A stretch of 64,000 nt of DNA from contig CAXPDR010000018.1 of the NCBI GenBank assembly GCA_964215955.1, forward strand, positions 62,001 to 126,000. Reading direction: 5' to 3'. Under the pieces are notes generated by a model. The model ran no database searches. It was not told the origin of the DNA and saw only the letters and a list, made by a program, of their open reading frames with translations. How positions within the stretch are numbered: position 1 is the stretch's first letter; each line of letters starts with the position of its first letter. The stretch comes from GCA-2706205 sp964215955 (lineage in GTDB: Bacteria > Bdellovibrionota > Bacteriovoracia > Bacteriovoracales > Bacteriovoracaceae). Shown in pieces: positions 26,420 through 34,312 of this stretch. Position numbers and translations under genes: made by a program.

Positions 26420-26588
26420 ATGAAATTTCTAAGAGTTTTATACATTTCACTGCATCCAGCCTTCGCTTATGCTTATATTGATCCCTCAATAGGGATTTTT
26501 AGCCCAAATTGTAATTTTCCTACTAGGTGTCTTGTTTTTTTGGCTTAAATTTCTTCTTAAGAAGTTCAATTTTACGAAAAAGATGTAA
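26420..26588 (+). pseudogene. Frameshifted small YIDP-type membrane protein
   Basis: An ATG with RBS (GGAG, 8 nt away) starts MKFLRVLYISLHPAFAYAYIDPSIG, a signal peptide followed by AYIDP, in two stretches of under 20 residues each. A +1 shift at about 26490-26496 (GGGATTTTTAG) is needed to continue FLAQIVIFLLGVLFFWLK and LLKKFNFTKKM to the stop at 26586. Small proteins of this form (signal, A-Y-I-D-P-G-T-G, one helix, basic tail) often lie beside sulfatase and SGNH genes. One extra base breaks this one. Confidence 0.6.
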
Positions 26589-26675
26589 AAATTTGATGAC
26601 TTAGATAAAAAACAGTTAGTAGTATGTTAAAATAATATGGAACTCCGCTTTAAAACGCTAGGCATTGGTTGAAGC

Positions 26676-27080
26676 ATGAACAAGTTTAAAATTTCAAAAG
26701 GCATTATCTACAACTATGAAAGCGATGAAGAAAAATATATCTGCTGCTTTTTAAATGATGAGCTGGATATAATTTTTGAGTTAAGTGGTATTTCAAAGCA
26801 AGTTTTTAAGCTCATTGATGAAAATAAAGGTGTTGATTCAGAAGCTGAGTATATAGACATTCTAGACAAACTTCTAGAGTTAGGTATTTTGACCTCAGAA
26901 AAAGCTGGACCAAATTTAAGTTTATCGAATAGAGATCTTAAGCAAAAATTCACTCCAGATTTGGAAAAAATTGGTATTACCTTAAAAACATATGATGAAC
27001 TTTATTCTCCCGAATTAGCTGCTTATGGCTTCACTACCCTAACTGCGACAAATTGTTCTTCCTACTCGGATAGTAGTTGA
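26676..27080 (+). CDS. Putative RiPP precursor: PqqD/RRE-like domain fused to a Thr/Ser/Cys-rich tail
   Basis: Residues 1-80 of this 134-aa protein resemble a PqqD-type domain: strands (YICCFLNDELDIIFEL), then helices (SGISKQVFKLIDEN, EYIDILDKLLELGIL). A linker ends at ELYSPELAAYG. The last 16 residues (119-134) read FTTLTATNCSSYSDSS, rich in residues that YcaO enzymes can cyclise (Thr, Ser, Cys127). The YcaO gene starts 8 nt downstream, giving strong context for a precursor-enzyme pair. As in the PTxxC protein at 17.7 kb, the recognition domain appears fused to the substrate. This is inference without a homology search. Confidence 0.65.
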   Translation: MNKFKISKGIIYNYESDEEKYICCFLNDELDIIFELSGISKQVFKLIDENKGVDSEAEYIDILDKLLELGILTSEKAGPNLSLSNRDLKQKFTPDLEKIGITLKTYDELYSPELAAYGFTTLTATNCSSYSDSS

Positions 27081-27087
27081 AGACAAG

Positions 27088-28080
27088 ATGGATAAGAAAA
27101 AGTTTCATTTAAAAGAAGCTAATCTCTGGTTTTTAAAATACAAAGACAAGCTTGATTTAAAAATCTTCAAAAGAGATTGGTATCTTCCTTTCAAAGAAAT
27201 ACTCCCTAAATTTTATACATGCTCATTCATTACCTTTAATCAAAGAACATTCTTCGGAATTTATACATCAAATGATCAACTAACATCAATAACAGTCAGC
27301 TCAATTGAAGCTCTTGAAAGACTCGTATTTATTCAGAAAGGTTATATTAACTCAAACGGTTGTGCGATTCACACTGACTTGGAAACCTCCAAAATAAACG
27401 CTGTTCAAGAATTGCAAGAAAGAGATCTATATATGAGAATTCATTTTTCTGGAGCCGCTGTAAAAGCCTTTATCCCTCAGAAATCTAGTACCGAACATTA
27501 TGCCATTCAACAGTTAAAGAAACTGGGTATAGAGCTTACTTTTGGTATTATGGGAGAAAGTATCAACCAAATAGGCGTAATGGCCATAGCTAATGGAATC
27601 AACTCAATAGGCAAACCCTTTGGTATCTTTCTTGGCTTTGGACTTCACGCAAATCTTGAACAAGCAACACAAAAAGCTTTTAATGAATGCATTCGATTCA
27701 TTGATGGGACTTTTTCTGATAACTTTCCATATAAACCTATTAAGTTTGAAGAATTTGCCAACCTAAAGAAGGCTGGAGTTGATGAGCATATTTCTCTTTC
27801 AATGGACAAAGAATATTCCCAATATTTATTAAAGTTATATTTATCAAAGAATCCTTTGGAATTTCCACCACCTAGTAATCCCAAATTAAGAGTTGATTCA
27901 GAACAAATTTCGCTAGAAGGCCTACCTAATTGCCCCCTATATTTTGCGAGAGCGCAAAGTGATGAATTAATAAATCCTACTTTTAGTAATAATCCAAAGC
28001 ATTTATTTTTAAAAAATCACATTCCATCTGATAAAATATTGCGATATAAAAACCAAATAGCTTTTCATATTTTAGGATAG
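27088..28080 (+). CDS. YcaO-domain protein (azoline-forming or thioamide-type cyclodehydratase family)
   Basis: This 330-aa protein shows two hallmark YcaO stretches. The first is NGCAIHTDLETSKINAVQELQERD, in two parts at residues 90-113, with the ATP-contacting Glu/Arg. The second is FGLHANLEQATQKAFNECIRF, near 194-214. YcaO enzymes use ATP to activate backbone amides of a precursor peptide, forming azolines, amidines or thioamides. The usual C-terminal proline-rich PxPxP tail of azoline synthetases is not seen. No partner E1-like C protein is encoded nearby, which would fit an RRE built into the precursor upstream. It is somewhat short for the family. Confidence 0.8.
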   Translation: MDKKKFHLKEANLWFLKYKDKLDLKIFKRDWYLPFKEILPKFYTCSFITFNQRTFFGIYTSNDQLTSITVSSIEALERLVFIQKGYINSNGCAIHTDLETSKINAVQELQERDLYMRIHFSGAAVKAFIPQKSSTEHYAIQQLKKLGIELTFGIMGESINQIGVMAIANGINSIGKPFGIFLGFGLHANLEQATQKAFNECIRFIDGTFSDNFPYKPIKFEEFANLKKAGVDEHISLSMDKEYSQYLLKLYLSKNPLEFPPPSNPKLRVDSEQISLEGLPNCPLYFARAQSDELINPTFSNNPKHLFLKNHIPSDKILRYKNQIAFHILG

Positions 28081-28083
28081 AAC

Positions 28084-29535
28084 GTGGATCATTTATTAAA
28101 TATTAATCCTTATCGAGTCATAAACGCAGACCCTTTCTCAACTCTAATCCAAATTGATAATAACCATTCAATTACCTTAGTTTTATATTCAAGTTTTTCC
28201 AACAACTGGACATCAATGAATGAAATTCATAAGGCTTTAATGGAATTAGTTGTGATTAAAAATGAAAATACTATTCCTTATTTTTTAGATACAACAGATC
28301 CAAATTTCGAAAAAAACTACAATACTATTATCGAATCTTGTAACCAAATCATATGTCTACATTTTAATAAAACAATTGGAACGTTTATAAAAACATTGAA
28401 AACAAAAAAACAAGATTTAAATTGTTTTTTTGTAATTTCAAGTTCTTTAAAATCTTTGGGTTATCAATTCAAATACTTTGGCTTAGACGCTATTGATGTT
28501 TCCGATACTTTCTTATGCCTTTGTGAGAGCGATAATAAAATTCTTCAGTTCTTATTTCCTGAAAACAAGGTCGAAACCCTTTCTCTCAAAAACACTAACC
28601 TTCCTGAATCCAAATTCACAGGAAGTAATAACATTGTTTTTTTTGGAAGATTAAATGAGGTAAAAAATATTTCGATCCTTCTTTCATCACTTCATGCTTA
28701 TAAAATGATTTATGGAAATTCTCCCGAATTTAAAATTCATCTTTTTGGAGAGATTGATTATACAGGAAAGATAAATCCTTATCTTGGAAATTATCAAACC
28801 TTTTTACAAAAAATTATTGAAAAGTTAAATCTTAAAGATAAGGTAATATACCATGGTTTTAAAAGTAAGAATGAAATTTCTGATTTCGTAAAAAAGAATC
28901 ATTCAATAGGTGTTTTTCTTAGTACTTATCACAACGAAAACTACAGTATGGCGGTCAGGGAATTCATTGATTGGAATTCATCCCCAGCTCTCATAACATC
29001 ATGGGGAGCGCATCAAGATATAATTAAAATATTCAAAAATACTAATCGAGTATTTTCCATAGACGTAAATTTTTACAAGTCACATTCCAATATATCTCCT
29101 TTTTCAGTTGCTAAAGAGTTAAATCATGTCCTAGAAAGTCCTAACTTAAAATTAAAAGCCATAAATCATAATGCGCCTACTTACTCCTTTTCGGCCATAA
29201 ATAGAGAAAAAAAACCAATTGATAAAAACTATTTTCTTAGTCACCTAAGTCAAAATGAAGAAAATCAGAGTCTAAAATTTAATAGTTTCTATGCTGCTGA
29301 AGCAAGACATATTAAACTCACAGATAATAAAATTTATATGCATCCATTATTAGAAGTTATTAATAAAAAAATCTATTTTAATGACAAAAAGTTCTTGGAT
29401 TATTCTGATTCCTCATCTGACCTACAAGAAGATTTTATCCAGATTAGTTCTTTAATTAATGGGGAAATTCATAAAATTCCAAAGGAACATTTGGATAAGC
29501 TCTTTAAATATAATTTACTATTTCCCTCCGCATAG
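28084..29535 (+). CDS. GT4-type glycosyltransferase with extra C-terminal domain
   Basis: In this 483-aa protein the GT-B C-lobe is clear. It has NNIVFFGRLNEVKNISILLSS, the FKIHLFGEID strand, KVIYHGFKSKNEISDFV and ENYSMAVREF (the E-x7-E signature of GT4 retaining enzymes). It starts at a GTG 4 nt after the YcaO stop and is co-transcribed with the precursor and YcaO. The last 80 residues (from about 400) form an extra domain with IQISSLINGEIHKIPKEHL and KLFKYNLLF. That could be a winged-helix or second PqqD-like fold, but this is speculative. Glycosylation of the modified peptide is a plausible role. Confidence 0.75.
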   Translation: MDHLLNINPYRVINADPFSTLIQIDNNHSITLVLYSSFSNNWTSMNEIHKALMELVVIKNENTIPYFLDTTDPNFEKNYNTIIESCNQIICLHFNKTIGTFIKTLKTKKQDLNCFFVISSSLKSLGYQFKYFGLDAIDVSDTFLCLCESDNKILQFLFPENKVETLSLKNTNLPESKFTGSNNIVFFGRLNEVKNISILLSSLHAYKMIYGNSPEFKIHLFGEIDYTGKINPYLGNYQTFLQKIIEKLNLKDKVIYHGFKSKNEISDFVKKNHSIGVFLSTYHNENYSMAVREFIDWNSSPALITSWGAHQDIIKIFKNTNRVFSIDVNFYKSHSNISPFSVAKELNHVLESPNLKLKAINHNAPTYSFSAINREKKPIDKNYFLSHLSQNEENQSLKFNSFYAAEARHIKLTDNKIYMHPLLEVINKKIYFNDKKFLDYSDSSSDLQEDFIQISSLINGEIHKIPKEHLDKLFKYNLLFPSA

Positions 29536-30762
29536 ACTTATTTCACATATACTGTAATATTCATTACTAGTCATTTCCGACCATAAGTCCTCATTTATTC
29601 CACCTAAAGCGCATGCTCCTAAACCGTGCAATTGTGCCAACTTATATACTTCTGCAATTAAAACGCCTCCATTTAGAAAGTTAAGAGCTAAGCAGGTTTG
29701 AGAGTACTTTTGATAGTATAAAATTGGAGAGAAAATAAATTGAATAGTAAGTGGGGGTTCTCCATTTACAGCCCCCCATGAATTTCGAAACGAATTCATC
29801 GAATTTTGAAAATGAGTATTGCTCACCTTTAACTCTACAAGAGTTTGATTTTCTTCATCAACTCTGTATACCCCTTTTTCAACTCCCTTAACATTTGCAA
29901 CATATATAATTGGAATTAAACCATAGGCGGATCCAGCACTTGGATAATTTTTTTTATTTACTCTTCCAAAATAGGGATCATCTAAAACTGCGTGTATTGC
30001 CGACAAATCTTGTATAAGGTTAAGAAAGCTTTTATATGAAATTTGCTTTTCAGTCCGACTTGAATTGGGCCTAAATTTAGTTGGAAGATCAAACAAGTTC
30101 AATTTTAGCAGAGATTTACCATCAAACTTATTAAAATATTTGAAGTCCAATTGTTTTTTAATTTTCATTGCCCCCTTAGGTATATCTGATCGCTTCCTCA
30201 CTTCATTCAAAAATAATTCATCTTTAAAATCTATTCCGCTTATTGAACTTTTAGAAAAAAGGTTCATACGGAGACAATCATTAAACTCAGGACTTAAATC
30301 AGAAAGCTCTAAACTTTTCCTCCCATCCTCATCATAAGCAACATAAAATGGAGAACTAGGAGAATCAATAATCCATTTTTTATTAATTCTTCTCAAAAAT
30401 ACTTTATCATCAACTTCATTATTTAAATCAAAACTTTTTGAATCCAAAAGGCTTAGGGACATGGAGTGTTTTGGATGAAAAATAAAATTATCATCAATTG
30501 AACGTTTAAAAATGAAAAATGAACCAGCGACAAGTTGATTAAAAAATAATTTAAGCGTTACTGTTTTATTAAAAAAGATCTTAACCTCAGAATAATTTTT
30601 AAAATCTTTTCTTAGCTCTTCTAAAAGCTCATTTAAACCAGCAAACTCCGGAATTATTCCAATTTTCTGATTCAAATAGTTCAGATTCTTTGAACAAAGA
30701 AATTTCTTATCACTTATCTCGACTTCATGAACTTCAGAATTGAACTTAATAAGATCAAACAA
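29518..30762 (-). CDS. SagB-like nitroreductase-family dehydrogenase
   Basis: The C-terminal 150 residues of this 414-aa protein carry the SagB/TOMM dehydrogenase features: NYPSAGSAYGLIPIIYVAN (residues 272-290), GVEKGVYRVDEENQTLVEL and ALNFLNGGVLIAEVYKLAQL. These FMN enzymes oxidise azolines to azoles in thiazole/oxazole-modified peptides. The N-terminal 200 residues are divergent and may hold substrate-binding parts. Its 3' end overlaps the glycosyltransferase gene by 18 nt on the opposite strand. It follows the caspase-like gene with an 8-nt overlap. With YcaO, it completes a minimal azole-forming set. Confidence 0.75.
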   Translation of the reverse strand: MFDLIKFNSEVHEVEISDKKFLCSKNLNYLNQKIGIIPEFAGLNELLEELRKDFKNYSEVKIFFNKTVTLKLFFNQLVAGSFFIFKRSIDDNFIFHPKHSMSLSLLDSKSFDLNNEVDDKVFLRRINKKWIIDSPSSPFYVAYDEDGRKSLELSDLSPEFNDCLRMNLFSKSSISGIDFKDELFLNEVRKRSDIPKGAMKIKKQLDFKYFNKFDGKSLLKLNLFDLPTKFRPNSSRTEKQISYKSFLNLIQDLSAIHAVLDDPYFGRVNKKNYPSAGSAYGLIPIIYVANVKGVEKGVYRVDEENQTLVELKVSNTHFQNSMNSFRNSWGAVNGEPPLTIQFIFSPILYYQKYSQTCLALNFLNGGVLIAEVYKLAQLHGLGACALGGINEDLWSEMTSNEYYSICEISLCGGK

Positions 30763-31555
30763 AATTAATCCTTTTTATCAAATGATTGAAAAGCCTCTCC
30801 TCAATCAAACGGTTTAAAAAACTTTTTTGATGAAAAGGGGACCAGTTCCGTAAAAGACTAGATTCATACATATGAATGCCATCTCCTCCTAAATAATCGG
30901 CATAGGGATTTCGTGTCGATCCGTAGAAGTCTGCTCCTTTAATTATATGCTTAAGAGAATTATCAAAAAATGATTGATGATAACTATTTGAACAATTTAG
31001 TATTAATGTTTTTTCAGGTTCTAAACTATCAAATACTTCTGGTGATGAACTGACTTGTCCTAAAAAAGAATTAATGATGTTTGTATAAAACTCTTCCCAA
31101 CTAATTACCTGACCATGTAGGTGATAATCAAAGTCTGCTGTAAATTGCACAGGTGCTCGTAGACCAGGTTCAATATGAGGAACAAGAAATAAGTTTAGAT
31201 TTGGATTATAGTCACTTAGCCTGTTCATAAGTTTTATTGAAATATCAATTCCACTAAAAAAATTTGTATGTCCTTCATAAACTATATTTTCTATAATGTT
31301 AGTTTTTTTATCTGTTGGCCGGTCAAATTTTTGAATAAGTTTTAAGCACTTCTCCTTACCAGGAAAATACGCTTTAGCGATATTTAAATTATAAGAAGAA
31401 AGAAAGTATATTTCTTTTCCATAAGCTAATATTTTTCGGCCTAGGTCCGGAAAAAAACCATTGAATAGTATTAAATCCGATTTTAGAATAGATTCATAAT
31501 CGCTGTAATTATAGATATTTACTTGAAAGAAGTTTTTATTTTGTAAAAATACCAT
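30755..31555 (-). CDS. Possible clan CD (caspase/CHAT-fold) cysteine peptidase
   Basis: This 266-aa protein is not confidently recognised. Two features resemble caspase-fold peptidases: HLHG (His145/His147-Gly148) in the position of the catalytic His-Gly, and a hydrophobic strand TLILNCSNSY with Cys188. KGADFYGSTRNPYADYLGG follows, similar to the GA-x-x-GSTR region of C25 and CHAT proteins. If correct, it could cleave the leader from the core peptide. It lies between the fatty-acid-hydroxylase-like gene (11 nt upstream) and the SagB-like gene. No signal peptide is visible, so it should be cytoplasmic. Confidence 0.4.
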   Translation of the reverse strand: MVFLQNKNFFQVNIYNYSDYESILKSDLILFNGFFPDLGRKILAYGKEIYFLSSYNLNIAKAYFPGKEKCLKLIQKFDRPTDKKTNIIENIVYEGHTNFFSGIDISIKLMNRLSDYNPNLNLFLVPHIEPGLRAPVQFTADFDYHLHGQVISWEEFYTNIINSFLGQVSSSPEVFDSLEPEKTLILNCSNSYHQSFFDNSLKHIIKGADFYGSTRNPYADYLGGDGIHMYESSLLRNWSPFHQKSFLNRLIEERLFNHLIKRINFV

Positions 31556-31565
31556 TTAATTTCAC

Positions 31566-32270
31566 CTACTCTATCCCTAACTTTAGCTTCTTACTTGCTG
31601 TTAAATTAACCGTCCCAAACATACGATCCCATATTGTAAATACACCTGCATAATTAGACTTCTGATTTTTCAGCTCAACCGAATGATGAATTCTATGGTA
31701 ATTGGGTGTGACTAAGAATTTCTCGATTGTTTTATTACCAATAGGTAATTCTGAATGTGCCATATAGTTTATAAAGTAATTTAAAATTACGAGATCATAA
31801 AATAAATACTTTGGTATTCCTATCAAAGAATAGACAACATAGATAAAACAAGTAGTTATTGCAAGTTCAAGTGGATTAAAACGAAACGAACTATGCCATC
31901 GAACAACCTTTGATTCATGATGCATCCGATGAAGAATCCATAGTTTTTTATGGTATAAAAATCTATGGGTTAAATAACCTACAAAGTCACTAATCAGGAA
32001 ACCAATAATAAATAATACTAGATAATGTATCTCAAAATAAGAAAATAATGGTTTAAAAGATGGACTGACGTAATAGAGAAAAGTTTTATAATAATAAAAT
32101 ATAGACTTAATTAAAAAAGCCGGTACGAAAATATTAATACAAAAATAAGGTATATCTAAAACTAAGTGTTTCAAACGGTCTAATAGACCCGTTTTTCTAT
32201 ATGAATAATAATACTCTAAAATAAAGAAGATAAAGCTTAAAATAATAAGTATTATTGTGTTTGAATTCAT
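31566..32270 (-). CDS. Fatty acid hydroxylase/sterol desaturase superfamily membrane protein
   Basis: This 234-aa protein has three His boxes that bind a di-iron centre: HRFLYH (102-107), HRMHH (114-118) and HRIHH (192-196). They are set among membrane helices. The family hydroxylates or desaturates lipid chains, sterols and carotenoids. It heads the minus-strand operon (hydroxylase, caspase-like, SagB-like). A lipid part of the final product, or hydroxylation of membrane lipids, would suit the neighbouring HTTM and SGNH proteins, but nothing in the sequence names the substrate. Confidence 0.85.
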   Translation of the reverse strand: MNSNTIILIILSFIFFILEYYYSYRKTGLLDRLKHLVLDIPYFCINIFVPAFLIKSIFYYYKTFLYYVSPSFKPLFSYFEIHYLVLFIIGFLISDFVGYLTHRFLYHKKLWILHRMHHESKVVRWHSSFRFNPLELAITTCFIYVVYSLIGIPKYLFYDLVILNYFINYMAHSELPIGNKTIEKFLVTPNYHRIHHSVELKNQKSNYAGVFTIWDRMFGTVNLTASKKLKLGIE

Positions 32271-32357
32271 AAAATATTATATTATCAAATGAAGTCCTTA
32301 TTTGGAATTAATATCAAGAATTGAGATTAACGCAAAAAGCAAAGACGGAGTGAAACA

Positions 32358-32996
32358 ATTAAGTTTTATAGTGGAATTAATACCAACCAGCACGACATAG
32401 ATTTCCTAAGTCCGCCATGTTTTAACTTTTTTACTCATGAAGACTCTCTTGAAGATAAAGATTTAATTTCGAGGTTACTACAAAATATCGAGAATTATGA
32501 TTCTGAAATAAAAAATAGAAAAAAATTATTACCACAAGAACATAGAGATTTTGTATTAAATTATTACCGTTTATACAATTTATTCACTGATTTTAATAAT
32601 AATGATGAGATTAAAGCTTTGCAGACAGTTATAAATCAAAAATCAAAAAAGCTTTTAAAAAAATTAAAGATTGATTGTCACGTAAAGGAAGACCACTCTT
32701 GGATAAATATTTTAAGGAAGGGAGAACAGGCACCAAGACATTGTCATATATTAAAAAATGAAAAGAGTATTAGTTGGGTCCTTTTTTTAAGTGATTCAGA
32801 TACTAACTTAAATTTAGAATCCCCACACATGTTTTATGAAGAAGAGACTTTAAAATACAATACTTATCTAAGGGTTTTAACTAGAAAAGGAACCATTATA
32901 TTTTTTCCATCTTGGGTTTTTCATTTTACAGATGTTCATAAAGAGTTTGATCAAAGAATATCTATAGCCGGAAAATTTGTTTTGGATATTAAATAA
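32358..32996 (+). CDS. 2OG-Fe(II) oxygenase-like protein with a probable ATT start
   Basis: The C-terminal half has WINILRKGEQAPRHCHIL and GTIIFFPSWVFHFTDV, then RISIAGKFVL. This layout fits the TIGR02466-type putative 2OG oxygenases (His cluster, distal His, Arg). The open frame extends back to 32331 with no ATG, GTG or TTG before TTG 32619, which would cut the conserved fold's N-terminal part. An ATT at 32358 lies 7 nt after GGAG (32347-32350) and gives a 212-aa protein of sensible composition. Either this is a rare ATT start or an ATG was lost by mutation. It ends 2 nt before the HTTM gene. Confidence 0.6.
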   Translation: MKFYSGINTNQHDIDFLSPPCFNFFTHEDSLEDKDLISRLLQNIENYDSEIKNRKKLLPQEHRDFVLNYYRLYNLFTDFNNNDEIKALQTVINQKSKKLLKKLKIDCHVKEDHSWINILRKGEQAPRHCHILKNEKSISWVLFLSDSDTNLNLESPHMFYEEETLKYNTYLRVLTRKGTIIFFPSWVFHFTDVHKEFDQRISIAGKFVLDIK

Positions 32997-32998
32997 GA

Positions 32999-34312
32999 AT
33001 GATATCCTCCCATATACAAGACTATTTAAGTTTTTCTTCAAAAAGTGTAGTTGTTGCAAGAGTAATATTGTGTATTGCTATTCTTATCAGAACATTTGAA
33101 AGACTTTGGTTTTTTCTGACATATAAAAGTCAACTTCCCAGTCTATATAATCATAGTTTAAATCCATTTAACCTAGAAAACTTTAGTATTATCAATGGGT
33201 CTATTTATCTGGTTCCAACCTTATATATTATGCTTATTCTAGCATGTGGCTATTTTATAATAAATAAGGCTTATCACAAGACAAACTCTATAATTTTAGT
33301 AATTTTAATAACCTTAACGAGTTTTGATTCTATATATATTGGACAAGGTCTTAGAATTTTTTGGCCATATTTAATTTTCTTTTCTTGTTTACCACAAGTT
33401 CCTCTATCAAATTTCAGAAAAAATTTTAGTTACTATAATCCTTTTCTTAATATTGCCGTCTTTTTATTCTTAGGACTCATTTATTTTTTCTCATATTATT
33501 TTAAATCAAATAAAGTATGGACTAGTTCCTATGATGCTCTTTGGTACTTTTTAAAATCCGAGCAATGGACTTTGGACTGGGCTCGTTCGTTAACTAATTT
33601 TCCCAACTTGTTAAAGATTGGAACTGTTTTGACCTTAATTCTTGAAGCCAGTGTAATTTCTTTATTGATAATCTCAGTTTTGAAGTTCATAAAGTTTAAA
33701 CATTCATTTAAAAACATCCTCTCTGTTACTTTTATAATATTCCATAGCATTATTGGGCTTATAACGATATTAAAAGCATTTTCTTTAGGCATGATTTCAC
33801 TTTGGGTATTATTCTTAAAAAAACGCACCCCTCACTCAACTAAAAAATTCAAGATGAACAAGTTAAACATCATTTTAGTAATTTATATATTTACTTCTCT
33901 TTTTACATGGAATCTTCTTCCAAAGGATTTGAATATATTAAAAAACAATTCTACCCATGAAATTTCCTTAAAAGATCTAAAGAAAATAACAATTCCACAG
34001 TATTGGGGCCTTGTATCGCCTGCGCCTGGATTCCACAATTGGGAAGTTAAAGTTACTTCAAAAAGCACAGGTCAAAATAAAGAATCAATTCTCTTTGATT
34101 CAAGAGAAAATATTACAAATCAATATTTTTCAGATGCTTTTTTCACAGCTGCTTTCAAAGAGAACTCTTTATTAGATGCTTACAAAGAAAAATATTGTAC
34201 AGATAAATCTAGTGAGATCATTTTTAAATATTACAAAAATAAAATCGTTAGGTTCAATGATGAAAAAATAGAAAACAAACGGTTTATAATAACTAGAAAG
34301 TGTGATTCCTAG
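32999..34312 (+). CDS. HTTM-domain membrane protein with C-terminal soluble domain
   Basis: Residues 1-300 of this 437-aa protein form eight or so hydrophobic helices with the HTTM layout: VARVILCIAILIRTFERLWFF, in two parts, then the GQGLRIFWPYLIFF helix. A C-terminal extracytoplasmic domain of about 120 residues contains YWGLVSPAPGFHNWEVKV and two Cys (CTDK and KCDS). That is the common arrangement of larger HTTM proteins. It follows the 2OG oxygenase gene almost directly and overlaps the end of the next gene (opposite strand) by 4 nt. Its reaction is unknown. Confidence 0.7.
   Translation: MISSHIQDYLSFSSKSVVVARVILCIAILIRTFERLWFFLTYKSQLPSLYNHSLNPFNLENFSIINGSIYLVPTLYIMLILACGYFIINKAYHKTNSIILVILITLTSFDSIYIGQGLRIFWPYLIFFSCLPQVPLSNFRKNFSYYNPFLNIAVFLFLGLIYFFSYYFKSNKVWTSSYDALWYFLKSEQWTLDWARSLTNFPNLLKIGTVLTLILEASVISLLIISVLKFIKFKHSFKNILSVTFIIFHSIIGLITILKAFSLGMISLWVLFLKKRTPHSTKKFKMNKLNIILVIYIFTSLFTWNLLPKDLNILKNNSTHEISLKDLKKITIPQYWGLVSPAPGFHNWEVKVTSKSTGQNKESILFDSRENITNQYFSDAFFTAAFKENSLLDAYKEKYCTDKSSEIIFKYYKNKIVRFNDEKIENKRFIITRKCDS

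Noticed and set aside
30755..31555. Reading this protein as a TfuA-like or E1-like YcaO partner.
   Set aside because: The TfuA glycine/serine signature and the ThiF nucleotide motif are absent; the caspase-like pattern fits better, though weakly.
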